The notes: generated by a model not told the origin, from the sequence alone. A DNA stretch of 64,000 nucleotides from Aquitalea aquatica (GCF_013911085.1 NZ_JACERN010000046.1:62001-126000), one strand, 5' to 3'; counted from the first letter of the stretch, positions 40,434 to 49,861 are shown. Program-made: numbers and translations.

Positions 40434-40846
40434 CATGCGCTATGCGCTTGCAGTGCTGCCATGACAGCCGGCAGGCTTTCTGCCAGGACAAACAGCTCGC
40501 GCTCTTCAAAGCGCACATGAGTCGTCATGGCATCGGCAAAAGCCTGCAAGATGGCCGGGCTGGCCAGTTCGGCATGTTGCAATAGGTGGCGCAGGTGGGC
40601 GTGCTGCTCCAGCGTCCGTTCCACCAGTTGGCCATGGCCGGCTTGTGCCAGTGCGGGGAGTAAACTGCGCTCTTCCTCGGCAAAGTGGGCTTGCAAGGTT
40701 TGTGCTGTCTGCTGGCTGATTTTGTCGGCGGCCTGTTGCCACTGCGCAGGATCAGTTGTGCGGGCGGCCTTGCCGGCCTGAATGGCGAGGGACAGTGCGT
40801 GGTGGTGCTCGCGGGATAGAGGGGTAAGGGCTGCGCTGCGTTTCAT
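40433..40846 (-). CDS. Hemerythrin-domain protein
   Basis: A 137-residue four-helix bundle with the di-iron ligands visible as SREHHHALSL (His about 14), HFAEEERSLLP, EQHAHLRHLL and HVRFEERELF. Such proteins bind oxygen or nitric oxide, or repair iron-sulfur clusters (YtfE/DnrN relatives), but this one lacks the ScdA_N Cys region of YtfE. It is monocistronic. A perfect palindrome TTGAGCGCGCTCAA 54 bases upstream of the ATG resembles an FNR/DNR-type box and would fit control by oxygen or nitric oxide. Confidence 0.85.
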   Translation of the reverse strand: MKRSAALTPLSREHHHALSLAIQAGKAARTTDPAQWQQAADKISQQTAQTLQAHFAEEERSLLPALAQAGHGQLVERTLEQHAHLRHLLQHAELASPAILQAFADAMTTHVRFEERELFVLAESLPAVMAALQAHSA

Positions 40847-40900
40847 GCTGTGCTCTATTGCCTGGGGTGATTAGCCTGCATCAAGTGCTGAGGGGCAGCC

Positions 40901-40914
40901 TTGAGCGCGCTCAA
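40901..40914. promoter_or_regulatory. FNR/DNR-like palindrome upstream of the hemerythrin gene
   Basis: TTGAGCGCGCTCAA is a perfect 14-bp palindrome. The FNR/DNR consensus is TTGAT-N4-ATCAA; here G/C replaces T/A at the inner position, a permitted variant in some CRP-FNR members. It lies between aacS (stop 40977) and the hemerythrin start (40846). It could also be the loop of an aacS 3' hairpin. Confidence 0.45.
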
Positions 40915-40976
40915 GCATTCGCGGCTTGCCCCGTGTTGCAGTCGGGGCGGTTACCCGCCCCGAACCGTCTGTCGCT

Positions 40977-42938
40977 TCAGTGTTGCAGCTGTGGCAGATT
41001 GGCAAACAGCTTGAGTGCTTCCGGATTGGCTAGCGCGCTCAGATTATTGACTGCTTCTCCATGAATGACATTCTTCACTGCCAGCTCGACAATCTTGCCG
41101 CTGATGGTGCGCGGGATATCCGCCACGGCGATGATGCGCGCCGGCACATGGCGTGGGCTGGCTCCACGCTTGATCTGCTCGCGGATGCGCATGATGAGTG
41201 CTTCGTCCAGCTGGCAACCCTCGCGCAGCCTGACAAACAGCACCACCCGCTCATCGTCCTGCCAGCGCTGGCCCACCGCCAGGCTTTCCAGTACTTCGAC
41301 AATGCTCTCCACTTGGCGGTAGATTTCGGCGGTGCCGATACGCACGCCACCGGGGTTGAGTACAGCGTCGGAACGGCCATAGATCACCATGCCATCGTGC
41401 TCGGTCAGCTCGGCATAGTCGCCATGGCACCAGATGTTGTCGAAGCGTCCAAAGTAGGCCTGACGGTATTTGCTGCCTTGTTCGTCCTGCCAGAAACCGA
41501 CGGGCATGGACGGGAAGGGGCGGGTGCAGACCAGTTCGCCCTTTTCCTGGCGCACCGGGCGGCCATGGCTGTTGTAGATGTCCACCGCCATGCCCAGCCC
41601 GCGACATTGCAGCTCACCACGGTATACCGGCAGCGTGGCACAACCCAGGGCGAAGCAGGACACGATGTCGGTGCCACCGGAGATGGACGCCAGATTGATG
41701 TCCTGCTTGATATTGGCGTACACCCAGTCATAGCTTTCCGCCATCAGCGGCGAACCGGTGGAAAAGATAGCGCGTAGCGTATCCAGTCGGTATTCCTGTG
41801 CCGGGTGCAGATCGATCTTGCGCAGTCCATCGAGATACTTGGCCGAAGTGCCGAAATGGCTGAAGCGGCAGGACTCGGCATACTCCCACAGCACCCGCCC
41901 CTGTGTAGCAAAGGGCGAACCGTCGTACAGCATCAGCGCTGCGCCGGAGGCCAGCCCGGAAACCAGCCAATTCCACATCATCCAGCCACAGGTGGTGAAG
42001 AAGAACAGGTGGTCACCCTGGTGCACATCACCATGTAGCTGGTGTTCTTTCAGGTGTTGCAGCAGGGTGCCACCGGTGCCGTGCACGATGCACTTGGGTT
42101 TGCCGGTGGTGCCGCTGGAATACAGGATGAACAGCGGATGGTTGAAGCCTACCCGGGTGTACTGCAAGGGACATGCTGCAAACGGGGCGATGAAGTCGCT
42201 CAGAGTAACCGTGCGCGGCAGGCCGGCAGCAAACTCCACGGCATCGCCCAGATAGGGGATGGCGATGAATTGTTCGACCGAGGGCAGGCCGGCAGCCAGT
42301 GCCTGCATCTTGTCGTGGATATCGATCTGTTTGCCGTTATACCAGTAGCCATCCGGGCAGAACAGTATTCTGGGTTCGGTCTGGCCAAAGCGGTCGATGG
42401 CGCCGTCGATGCCAAAATCCGGCGAGCAACTGGTCCACACCGCGCCCAGGCTGGTGGTGGCCAGCATGGCGGCCACGGTTTCCGGCATATTGGGTAGCAG
42501 GCCGGCGACGCGGTCACCCGGCTTGATGCCGGCGGCTAGCAAGGCCTGTTGCAGGCGGGATACCAGCTGACGCAGTTGCTGCCAGCTTAGCTGGCGCTTG
42601 AGCTTGTCCTCGCCCCAGAACACCATGGCCAGTCCGTCACCATCGTGGCGCAGCAGGTTTTCTGCATAATTGAGCCGGGCTTCGGGAAAGAAGCGGGCGG
42701 CCAGCATGTTGTCGCCGTTTTCCAGTGCCGTATTGCCCTTGTCGCCGATGACGCCGCAGTAGTCCCAGACCAGTGCCCAGAAACGGCCGGGGTCGTCCAC
42801 GCTGGCCTGCCACAGGCTGTGGTAGTCGGGCAGCGGGCGGTCATAGGCGGCTTCGGCCAGCCGCTGAAAGGCATGCAGATGGGAGCCGGCCACACGGGCG
42901 GCGCTAGGGTGCCAGATCGGGGTGGTGGAGTGCTGCAT
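40977..42938 (-). CDS. aacS: Acetoacetyl-CoA synthetase
   Basis: A 653-residue AMP-forming ligase. IWHPSAARV, YAENLLRHD, LYSSGTTGKPKCIVHG, FTTCGWMMWNW and TISGKIVELAVKN (catalytic Lys) distinguish acetoacetate from acetate ligases. ATG 42938 gives the family N-terminus. It is the last gene of the liu operon: HMG-CoA lyase releases acetoacetate and this enzyme returns it to acetoacetyl-CoA for thiolysis, so leucine is carried through to acetyl-CoA. Confidence 0.94.
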   Translation of the reverse strand: MQHSTTPIWHPSAARVAGSHLHAFQRLAEAAYDRPLPDYHSLWQASVDDPGRFWALVWDYCGVIGDKGNTALENGDNMLAARFFPEARLNYAENLLRHDGDGLAMVFWGEDKLKRQLSWQQLRQLVSRLQQALLAAGIKPGDRVAGLLPNMPETVAAMLATTSLGAVWTSCSPDFGIDGAIDRFGQTEPRILFCPDGYWYNGKQIDIHDKMQALAAGLPSVEQFIAIPYLGDAVEFAAGLPRTVTLSDFIAPFAACPLQYTRVGFNHPLFILYSSGTTGKPKCIVHGTGGTLLQHLKEHQLHGDVHQGDHLFFFTTCGWMMWNWLVSGLASGAALMLYDGSPFATQGRVLWEYAESCRFSHFGTSAKYLDGLRKIDLHPAQEYRLDTLRAIFSTGSPLMAESYDWVYANIKQDINLASISGGTDIVSCFALGCATLPVYRGELQCRGLGMAVDIYNSHGRPVRQEKGELVCTRPFPSMPVGFWQDEQGSKYRQAYFGRFDNIWCHGDYAELTEHDGMVIYGRSDAVLNPGGVRIGTAEIYRQVESIVEVLESLAVGQRWQDDERVVLFVRLREGCQLDEALIMRIREQIKRGASPRHVPARIIAVADIPRTISGKIVELAVKNVIHGEAVNNLSALANPEALKLFANLPQLQH

Positions 42939-42989
42939 GTTGCTCCTCTTTATTGTTGTCACGGGCGTGGCGGGCCGTGCGCGCAAGCA

Positions 42990-43883
42990 TCAGTGATGGC
43001 GGCCCATGGCCAGAGCCACTCGGGATGCCGGTGCGCGGCCCAGCAGGCCGGAAACGAACCATGCCGTTTCCACCAGTCGTGGCAGGGCGATGCCGCAGTC
43101 CACGCCCAGCCCGTTCATCAGGTAGACCACATCTTCCGTTGCGACATTGCCGGAAGCTCCACGAGCATACGGGCAGCCGCCCAGCCCGGCAACGGAGGAA
43201 TCGAAGGTCCTGACTCCCGCCTGAAAAGACGCATGAATATTGCTGATGGCCATGCCGTAAGTATCGTGGAAGTGGCCAGCCAGCTTGTCGATTGGCACAA
43301 GCTTGCTAACGGCTGCCAGCATGTCCAGCACGCGGTTGGGCGTGCCCGTGCCTATGGTGTCGCCCAGCGAAATTTCGTAGCAGCCCATGTCCAGCAGGCG
43401 GGCGGCGACTTCCGCCACTTTGGCCGGGGCAATGGCCCCTTCATACGGACAATCCACCACACAGGATACATAGCCACGCACGCGGATGTTCTCGCGGCGG
43501 GCGCTGGCCAGCACGCTGTCGAAGCGGGCCAGGCTTTCGGCAATGCTGGCATTGATGTTTTTCTGGCTGAAGCTTTCACTGGCCGCGCCGAACACGGCAA
43601 TTTCGCGCACACCTGCCGCCAGTGCCTGCTCCATGCCCTTGTCGTTAGGTACCAGTACCGGGTAATTCACCGGGCCGGACAGATCCAGCGCTTGCAACAC
43701 TTGCAGGCTGTCGGCCATTTGTGGCACCCATTTGGGCGAGACAAATGCGCCGGCTTCGATGGTGCTAAGGCCGCTGGCCGCCAGGCGGCGGATCAGTTCC
43801 AGCTTGCTGGTGGTGTCCAGTTGCTGCTTTTCATTTTGCAGCCCGTCACGCGGGCCGACTTCGACAATCTTCACACAAGTCAT
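42990..43883 (-). CDS. liuE: Hydroxymethylglutaryl-CoA lyase
   Basis: A 297-residue HMG-CoA lyase that splits HMG-CoA to acetoacetate and acetyl-CoA, the last step of leucine breakdown. EVGPRDGLQNE (Arg and Asp at the active site), GHFHDTYGMA metal ligands and GLGGCPYARGASGN with the catalytic Cys are present. ATG 43883 gives the standard start. It lies 19 bases after liuD and 51 bases before aacS, in one operon. Confidence 0.96.
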   Translation of the reverse strand: MTCVKIVEVGPRDGLQNEKQQLDTTSKLELIRRLAASGLSTIEAGAFVSPKWVPQMADSLQVLQALDLSGPVNYPVLVPNDKGMEQALAAGVREIAVFGAASESFSQKNINASIAESLARFDSVLASARRENIRVRGYVSCVVDCPYEGAIAPAKVAEVAARLLDMGCYEISLGDTIGTGTPNRVLDMLAAVSKLVPIDKLAGHFHDTYGMAISNIHASFQAGVRTFDSSVAGLGGCPYARGASGNVATEDVVYLMNGLGVDCGIALPRLVETAWFVSGLLGRAPASRVALAMGRHH

Positions 43884-43902
43884 CTTGTCCCCTTGTCGCC
43901 GC

Positions 43903-45870
43903 TCAGGCAGCGTCGAAATCCACCAGCTCGTCGCCGTCGCATACCTGCTCACCAGCGGCAAAGTAAAAGCCGCGCAGCACGCCGTCGGCAGGGGCGTGAA
44001 TGGTGTGTTCCATCTTCATGGCCTCTAGAATCAGCAAGGGCTCGCCTTGACGGACAGTCTGGCCGGCCTTGGCCAGCAGGGTGACCACGCGGCCTGGCAT
44101 CGGGGCCTTCAGATGGGTCACACCGTGGACGGTGTCTTCTGTCGCGGCATAGGGATCGACCCATTCCAGCTGCAAGCGTTCTCCCTGTACGAACAGCACG
44201 CGCTGCTGTGCCTGTCGTACCACGCTGCCGCTGAGGACCAGGCCATTCAGGGTCGCCTGCAAGTGGTGGCCGTGCAGACGGGCTTGAACCTCGACTTGCT
44301 GCCCCGCCACCGTAACGACAAAACCATGCTCAAGATAACGCAGCCCGGCTGTATATACATGCTCGCCCTGACGGAACTGCACGCGCTGTTCCAGTACGCC
44401 GTTCAGCCGCCAGCCGGCAGGCGCCGGGTAGGGCGCGGCGGTGTGCAGGGCCTCGGCCACGGCCAGCAAGGCCAGTTGCTGCGCTGTTGGCGCTGCCGGC
44501 GCAGGCAGCAGTGCATCCTGATGGCGGGCAATCAGCCCGGTATCGACCTGGCCACTGGCAAAGCTGTCATGCTGCACGATGCGGCGCAGAAAGGCGATAT
44601 TGGTGCTGACACCGGCAATCTGGTACTGCGCCAGGGCGGCATCCAGCTGTTGCAGTGCGGCTTCCCGGCTTTCTCCCCACACGATCAGCTTGGCAATCAT
44701 CGGGTCGTAGAAGGGGGTGATGCTGTCGCCTTCGCTGACGCCGGTATCAATGCGCAGCTGGGCGTTTTCCGGTGGGGCTTGCAGATGAATCAGCTGGCCG
44801 GTGGCAGGCAAAAAGCCCTTGTCCGGGTCTTCGGCGTAAATGCGTGCCTCGATGGCATGGCCATGGATTTTTAATTCGTCCTGGCGCAGCGGCAGCGGCT
44901 GGCCGGCGGCAACATGCAGCTGCCAGGCCACCAGGTCCTGGCCGGTGATCATTTCGGTAACCGGGTGTTCCACTTGCAGCCGGGTATTCATTTCCATGAA
45001 ATAGAAGGCACCAGGCTGGCCATTGGCTTGCACGTCGACGATGAACTCTACCGTGCCGGCACCGATGTAGCCGACGGCACGGGCGGCGGCGCAGGCGGCT
45101 TCGCCCATGGCCTGGCGCATCACTGCGGGCAGGTGCGGGGCGGGGGCTTCTTCCAGCACTTTCTGGTGGCGGCGTTGCACCGAGCAGTCGCGTTCGAACA
45201 GGTAGACACACTGGCCATGGCTGTCGGCAAACACCTGGATTTCCACGTGGCGCGGCCGTGTCAGGTATTTCTCCACCAGCACCTTGTCGTCACCAAAGCT
45301 GGCACTGGCCTCGCGCTGGCAGGAAGCCAGTGCGGCGGCGAAGTCTTCGCTGCATTCGACTATGCGCATGCCCTTGCCACCACCACCGGCGCTGGCCTTG
45401 ATCAGCACCGGGTAACCGATATGGTCGGCCTGTTGCTGCAGGAATTCTGCTTGCTGCTCGGCCCCGTGGTAGCCGGGTACCAGTGGCACGCTGGCTTTTT
45501 CCATCAGGGTTTTGGCGGCCGACTTGCTGCCCATGGCGGCGATGGCACGGGCCGGTGGGCCGATGAAGGCAATGCCTGCGGCTTCGCAGGCCGCGGCAAA
45601 ATCGGCGTTTTCCGACAGGAAGCCATAGCCAGGATGGATGGCCTCGGCACCGCTGGCGCGGGCGATGTCCAGGATGGTGTCGGCTTTGAGATAGGATTCG
45701 GCAGCGGGTGCCGGGCCCAGTCGCCAGGCTTCATCCGCCAGTTTGACAAAGCGGGCGTCGGCATCGGCGTCGGAATAAACGGCAACGGTGGCAATGCCCA
45801 GCTGGCGCGCGGTCTTGATCACCCGGCAGGCTATTTCGCCGCGGTTGGCGATGAGGATTTTCTTAAACAT
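43903..45870 (-). CDS. liuD: 3-methylcrotonyl-CoA carboxylase, biotin-containing alpha subunit
   Basis: A 655-residue protein: biotin carboxylase (about 1-450, MFKKILIANRGEIACRV start, ATP-grasp loop KASAGGGGKGMR), a linker domain, and a C-terminal biotinyl domain with EAMKMEHT and the biotin Lys619. With LiuB it carboxylates 3-methylcrotonyl-CoA. Annotation as acetyl/propionyl-CoA carboxylase would be possible by sequence alone; the liu context decides. ATG 45870 follows GGGAGA. A second copy of its first eleven codons lies 121 bases upstream (see the remnant entry). Confidence 0.93.
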   Translation of the reverse strand: MFKKILIANRGEIACRVIKTARQLGIATVAVYSDADADARFVKLADEAWRLGPAPAAESYLKADTILDIARASGAEAIHPGYGFLSENADFAAACEAAGIAFIGPPARAIAAMGSKSAAKTLMEKASVPLVPGYHGAEQQAEFLQQQADHIGYPVLIKASAGGGGKGMRIVECSEDFAAALASCQREASASFGDDKVLVEKYLTRPRHVEIQVFADSHGQCVYLFERDCSVQRRHQKVLEEAPAPHLPAVMRQAMGEAACAAARAVGYIGAGTVEFIVDVQANGQPGAFYFMEMNTRLQVEHPVTEMITGQDLVAWQLHVAAGQPLPLRQDELKIHGHAIEARIYAEDPDKGFLPATGQLIHLQAPPENAQLRIDTGVSEGDSITPFYDPMIAKLIVWGESREAALQQLDAALAQYQIAGVSTNIAFLRRIVQHDSFASGQVDTGLIARHQDALLPAPAAPTAQQLALLAVAEALHTAAPYPAPAGWRLNGVLEQRVQFRQGEHVYTAGLRYLEHGFVVTVAGQQVEVQARLHGHHLQATLNGLVLSGSVVRQAQQRVLFVQGERLQLEWVDPYAATEDTVHGVTHLKAPMPGRVVTLLAKAGQTVRQGEPLLILEAMKMEHTIHAPADGVLRGFYFAAGEQVCDGDELVDFDAA

Positions 45871-45991
45871 GGCAGTCTCCCGCGGCGAAATCGCCACGGC
45901 GCAGGCGCGCCGTCAGGCGATGTTGCTGCGCAGCTGCGCAGCCTTGCGGCTGCTGGTCGCCTCTATTCGCAATAAGTATTTTCTTGAACAT
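45863..45991 (-). pseudogene. Remnant second start of a biotin carboxylase gene, upstream of liuD
   Basis: A 42-codon frame that begins MFKKILIANRG, the exact first eleven residues of LiuD, then turns into unrelated sequence and stops just inside liuD. The eleven codons differ from those of liuD at about ten bases, all synonymous, and use codons rare here (ATA, CTT, AGA). AAGGA lies upstream of its ATG, 11 bases after the liuC stop, so it occupies the position expected for the true liuD start. The filler (about 45873-45957) is GC-rich with GCTGCGCAGC-type inverted repeats. It may be translated as a leader peptide, but more likely is a scar of recombination between related carboxylase genes. 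Confidence 0.65.
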
Positions 45992-46001
45992 GGCAGCGTC
46001 C

Positions 46002-46799
46002 TTATTGTTCTTGTTGCCAGGCGGGCGGGCGTTTGTCGAAGAAGGCAGCCAGGCCTTCGCGAGCTTCCTGCCCGCTGCGAGTGCTGGCAATACGGCTGGC
46101 GGTGTCGGCCAGCAGGTCGTCATCCCACGGCGAGCCTTCATGCAGTTCGGCCAGCAGGTCTTTGGCGGCTCCCAGTGCACGTGGTGCGCCTTTGGCCAGT
46201 TCGCTGGCGATGTCGGCGATGCGCTGGTCCAGCATGTCAGCAGCGACAACTTCATGCACCAGCCCGATACGGGCGGCGGTGGCGGCGTCAATGCGCTCGG
46301 CCGACAGGAAGTAGCGCCGTGCCTGCCGCCAGCCGATGGCATCGGCCACATAGGGGCCGATGGTGGCGGGAATCAGCCCCAGTCGCACTTCGGTCAGGCC
46401 GAAGCGGGCGGCTTCGGTGGCAATGGCAATGTCGCACACGGTGGCCAGGCCGGTGCCACCGGCAATGGCCGGGCCGTGAATGCGGGCGATCACTGGCTTA
46501 TGGCTGCGGTAGATGGTCTTGAGCATGGCGGCCAGCCGTTGGGCATCTGCCAGGTTTTCCGCTTCGCTGTAGCCGGCGGCGCGGCGCATCCAGTCCAGAT
46601 CGGCCCCGGCGGAAAAGCTTTTGCCGTGACCTGCCAGCACGATGACGCGCACGTTGTCGTCCAGCTGCAGGGCCTTGAAGGCGGCGGTCAGCTCGGCAAT
46701 CAGCGTTTCGTTCAGCGCATTGTGCAGTTCCGGGCGGTTCATCCACACAGTGGCGGTGCTGCCGTTATGATGGATATCGAGAGTCTGATACTGGCTCAT
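46002..46799 (-). CDS. liuC: Methylglutaconyl-CoA hydratase (enoyl-CoA hydratase family)
   Basis: A 265-residue crotonase. GKSFSAGADLDWM forms the oxyanion hole, and PAIAGGTGL plus EVRLGLIPATIGPYV hold the catalytic Glu region. It hydrates 3-methylglutaconyl-CoA to HMG-CoA between LiuB/LiuD and LiuE. The call rests on the family plus operon position; general enoyl-CoA hydratases look similar. It lies nine bases after liuB. Confidence 0.92.
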   Translation of the reverse strand: MSQYQTLDIHHNGSTATVWMNRPELHNALNETLIAELTAAFKALQLDDNVRVIVLAGHGKSFSAGADLDWMRRAAGYSEAENLADAQRLAAMLKTIYRSHKPVIARIHGPAIAGGTGLATVCDIAIATEAARFGLTEVRLGLIPATIGPYVADAIGWRQARRYFLSAERIDAATAARIGLVHEVVAADMLDQRIADIASELAKGAPRALGAAKDLLAELHEGSPWDDDLLADTASRIASTRSGQEAREGLAAFFDKRPPAWQQEQ

Positions 46800-46808
46800 G
46801 GCGCTTCC

Positions 46809-48407
46809 TTACATGCGGAACACGCCAAAGCGTGTTTTTTCAATGGGCGCGGACAGGGCCGCTTCCAGCGCCAGGCTCAGTACATCGCGGGTCTGCGCCG
46901 GGTCGATGATGCCATCATCCCACAGTCGTGCGCTGGCGTAATAAGGGTGGCCCTGGCGTTCGTATTGTTCGCGTACCGGGGCTTTCAGCGCTTCTTCCTG
47001 CTCAGCGGTAAAGCCCTCGCCCAGTTGTTCTTTCTTGACCTGGGCCAGTACCCCGGCAGCCTGTTCGCCACCCATCACCGAGATACGGCTGTTCGGCCAC
47101 ATCCACAGCATGCGCGGGCTGTAAGCGCGGCCACACATGCCGTAGTTACCTGCCCCAAAGCTGCCACCAATCAGCACGGTGAACTTGGGCACGCTGGCGC
47201 AAGCCACGGCGGTAACCAGCTTGGCGCCATCCTTGGCGATGCCACCGTTTTCGTACTTTTTGCCTACCATGAAGCCGGTGATGTTTTGCAGGAAGATCAG
47301 CGGAATGCCGCGCTGGCAGCACAGTTCGACAAAGTGTGCTCCCTTGAGGGCTGATTCGGAAAACAGGATGCCGTTATTGGCGATGATGCCGACGCGCCAG
47401 CCATTGAGCCGGGCAAAGCCGGTGACCAGCGTGCTGCCGTAGTTCTGCTTGAATTCGTCAAAGTCCGAATCGTCCACCAGCCGGGCGATGATTTCGCGCA
47501 CGTCGAAGGGCTTTTTCGGGTCGGCCGGAATCACGCCATAGATTTCCTCGGCGGCGTGGCGCGGTGGTTTTGCTTCGACGCGGTCCAGCACGCCCTGTTT
47601 GTGCCAGTTGAGGTCGGCCACGATGCGGCGGGCAATGCCCAGTGCATGGGCGTCGTTCTGCGCCAGGTGGTCGGCCACGCCGGAAATACGGGTGTGTACA
47701 TCGCCGCCGCCCAGTTCTTCTGCCGTCACGACTTCACCGGTGGCGGCCTTCACCAGCGGCGGGCCGCCCAGGAAGATGGTGCCTTGCTCTTTGACGATGA
47801 TGGTTTCATCCGACATGGCCGGCACATAGGCACCGCCTGCGGTGCAGCTGCCCATCACCACGGCGATTTGCGGAATGCCGGCGGCGGATAATTGGGCCTG
47901 GTTGTAGAAGATGCGGCCAAAGTGCTCCTTGTCGGGAAATACTTCGTCTTGCAGCGGCAAAAATGCCCCGCCGGAATCCACCAGATAGACACAGGGCAGG
48001 CGGTTTTCTTTGGCGATCTCCTGGGCACGCAGGTGCTTTTTCACCGTCATCGGGTAATAGGTGCCGCCCTTGACCGTGGCATCGTTGGCGATGATCAGGC
48101 AGTCCACGCCGGCAATGCGGCCGATGCCGCTGATCAGGCTCGCTCCTGGGGCATCATCGTTATACATGCCGTGGGCGGCCAGTTGGGACAGCTCCAGAAA
48201 GGGCGCGCCCGGGTCCAGCAGCAGGTTGATGCGCTCACGCGGCAGCAGCTTGCCACGGGCTACATGCTTGGCGCGCGGGCCTTCGCCGCCGCCCAGTGCT
48301 GCCGTGGCGACCTTCTGTTTCAAGTCATCCACCAGCGCGCGCATTTTGTCGGTATTGGCAAGGAAGTCTGGCGCGCGCGGGGAGAGTTTGGATTCGATGA
48401 TTGGCAT
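46809..48407 (-). CDS. liuB: 3-methylcrotonyl-CoA carboxylase, carboxyltransferase beta subunit
   Basis: A 532-residue carboxyltransferase. [52 protein letters not shown] and [16 protein letters not shown] are the acyl-CoA/biotin-binding blocks, and the QDEVFPD form is typical of MCC rather than propionyl-CoA carboxylase. It transfers CO2 from biotin on LiuD to methylcrotonyl-CoA. Normal length; separated from liuA by a 146-base repeat-bearing gap. Confidence 0.95.
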   Translation of the reverse strand: MPIIESKLSPRAPDFLANTDKMRALVDDLKQKVATAALGGGEGPRAKHVARGKLLPRERINLLLDPGAPFLELSQLAAHGMYNDDAPGASLISGIGRIAGVDCLIIANDATVKGGTYYPMTVKKHLRAQEIAKENRLPCVYLVDSGGAFLPLQDEVFPDKEHFGRIFYNQAQLSAAGIPQIAVVMGSCTAGGAYVPAMSDETIIVKEQGTIFLGGPPLVKAATGEVVTAEELGGGDVHTRISGVADHLAQNDAHALGIARRIVADLNWHKQGVLDRVEAKPPRHAAEEIYGVIPADPKKPFDVREIIARLVDDSDFDEFKQNYGSTLVTGFARLNGWRVGIIANNGILFSESALKGAHFVELCCQRGIPLIFLQNITGFMVGKKYENGGIAKDGAKLVTAVACASVPKFTVLIGGSFGAGNYGMCGRAYSPRMLWMWPNSRISVMGGEQAAGVLAQVKKEQLGEGFTAEQEEALKAPVREQYERQGHPYYASARLWDDGIIDPAQTRDVLSLALEAALSAPIEKTRFGVFRM

Positions 48408-48413
48408 GATTTT

Positions 48414-48554
48414 AGGGAGTGGGGAGTAGGGAGTAGCAGGTGACGGGTGGGGAACTCCCCACTCCCGACTCTCTACTCCTGGTGTTAGTGGTCAGTAGGG
48501 TGTGGGGGAGTGAACGGTTTTACTCCCGGCTCCCCACTCTCTACTCCCGGTGTT
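48414..48554. repeat. G-rich (minus strand) repeats between liuA and liuB
   Basis: Two imperfect 32-base direct copies, 48455-48486 and 48523-48554, agree at 28 positions and share CTCTCTACTCC-GGTGTT. A related sequence in the opposite orientation, GGAGTGGGGAGTAGGGAGTA, lies at 48416-48435, so the gap could fold back. The minus (transcribed sense) strand shows GGG/GGGG runs that could form a G-quadruplex. The right copy ends at the liuA stop. No transposase or target-site signature is seen. Confidence 0.7.
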
Positions 48555-49723
48555 CAGCGTGTTTCAGCCATCAGTTCACGACCAATCAGCCAGCGGCGGA
48601 TTTCACTGGTGCCCGCGCCGATTTCATACAGCTTGGCATCGCGCAGCAGGCGGCCGGTAGCATACTCATTGATATAGCCGTTGCCGCCCAGGCACTGGAT
48701 GGCGTCCAGTGCCATCTGGGTAGCGTTTTCGGCGGCATACAGGATGGCTCCTGCGGCATCCTTGCGTGTCTGGCGGCCGCTCTCGCCACGGTCCAGTGCC
48801 TGGCCGACGGCATAGACATAAGCACGGCTGGCGGACAGCTTGACGTACATGTCGGCCAGCTTGCCCTGCATCAGCTGGAAGTCGCCAATGGCTTGGCCAA
48901 ACTGCTTACGGTCGTTCAGATAGGGGACGACGATATCCATGCAGGCCTGCATGATGCCCAGTGGGCCAGCCGCCAGTACGGCGCGTTCGTAGTCCAGCCC
49001 GCTCATCAGCACCTTCACCCCATTGCCTTCGCCGCCCAGCACGTTTTCGGCCGGGATTTCACAGTTGTCGAAGAACAGCGGGTAAGTGTTGGAGCCGCGC
49101 ATGCCCAGCTTGTCCAGCTTGCTGCCATGTGAGAAACCGGCAAAGCCCTTTTCTACGATAAAAGCCGTGATGCCCTTGGCGCCGGCGTTGACGTCAGTCT
49201 TGGCATACACCACCAGCGTGTCAGCATCGCCACCGTTGGTGATCCACATCTTGCTGCCGTTCAGCACGTAGCGGTCACCTTTTTTGTCGGCGCGCAGCTT
49301 CATGCTGACCACATCGGAACCAGCATTGGGTTCGGACATGGCCAGCGCGCCCACGTGCTCGCCGGAAATCAGCTTGGGCAGGTAGCGGGCTTTTTGTTCG
49401 GCCGTGCCGTTTTTCTGGATCTGGTTCACGCACAGATTGGAGTGCGCACCGTAGGACAGCGCCACCGAGGCCGACGCCCGGCTGAGTTCTTCCATCACCA
49501 TCATGTGGGCCAGATAGCCCATATTGGCACCGCCGTATTCCTCTTCGGCAGTGATGCCCAGCAAGCCCATCTCGCCAAATTTGCGCCACAGATCGGCCGG
49601 GAACAGGTTGTCCTGATCGATTTGCGCGGCACGCGGGGCGATTTCGGCGTCGGCAAAATCCTTCACGCTCTGGCGCAACATGTCGTAGGTGTCGCCGTGG
49701 TCAAAACGCAGGCTGCTGTACAT
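48554..49723 (-). CDS. liuA: Isovaleryl-CoA dehydrogenase
   Basis: A 389-residue FAD acyl-CoA dehydrogenase that oxidises isovaleryl-CoA to 3-methylcrotonyl-CoA. [15 protein letters not shown] and [10 protein letters not shown] are FAD contacts; [12 protein letters not shown] and [20 protein letters not shown] close the C-terminal domain. Catalytic Glu lies in the [11 protein letters not shown] region, its placement in IVD differing from short-chain dehydrogenases. It is the first gene of the liu operon, preceded by a LiuR-type promoter. Confidence 0.95.
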   Translation of the reverse strand: MYSSLRFDHGDTYDMLRQSVKDFADAEIAPRAAQIDQDNLFPADLWRKFGEMGLLGITAEEEYGGANMGYLAHMMVMEELSRASASVALSYGAHSNLCVNQIQKNGTAEQKARYLPKLISGEHVGALAMSEPNAGSDVVSMKLRADKKGDRYVLNGSKMWITNGGDADTLVVYAKTDVNAGAKGITAFIVEKGFAGFSHGSKLDKLGMRGSNTYPLFFDNCEIPAENVLGGEGNGVKVLMSGLDYERAVLAAGPLGIMQACMDIVVPYLNDRKQFGQAIGDFQLMQGKLADMYVKLSASRAYVYAVGQALDRGESGRQTRKDAAGAILYAAENATQMALDAIQCLGGNGYINEYATGRLLRDAKLYEIGAGTSEIRRWLIGRELMAETR

Positions 49724-49794
49724 GGTGTTTCTCCTCGGGTGCTGGTCTTGGCGGCAAGGCCTGACAGGCTATTGTGAAGGTGATGTTAATGATT

Positions 49795-49826
49795 TGAATA
49801 TTGAATTACGCTTACGTTAACGTCAA
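49795..49826 (-). promoter_or_regulatory. LiuR-type promoter/operator of liuA
   Basis: On the minus strand TTGACG (49826-49821) and TATTCA (49800-49795) are 20 bases apart, the long spacing typical of MerR-controlled promoters. The spacer holds TTAACGTAAGCGTAA, close to the published LiuR-type motif as I recall it. It matches the liuR promoter element by element and lies 72 bases upstream of the liuA ATG. Confidence 0.75.
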
Positions 49827-49837
49827 TACGAAATGGT

Positions 49838-49861
49838 AAAAAAACCTGCCACAGGGCAGGT
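49838..49861 (-). terminator. liuR terminator
   Basis: On the minus strand stem ACCTGCC/GGCAGGT with a four-base loop and T7, directly after the liuR stop. It separates liuR from the liuA promoter. Confidence 0.85.

Noticed and set aside
48414-48554. CRISPR-like array at the liuA-liuB gap
   Set aside because: Only two imperfect copies, variable spacing, no cas genes; better described as an intergenic repeat.
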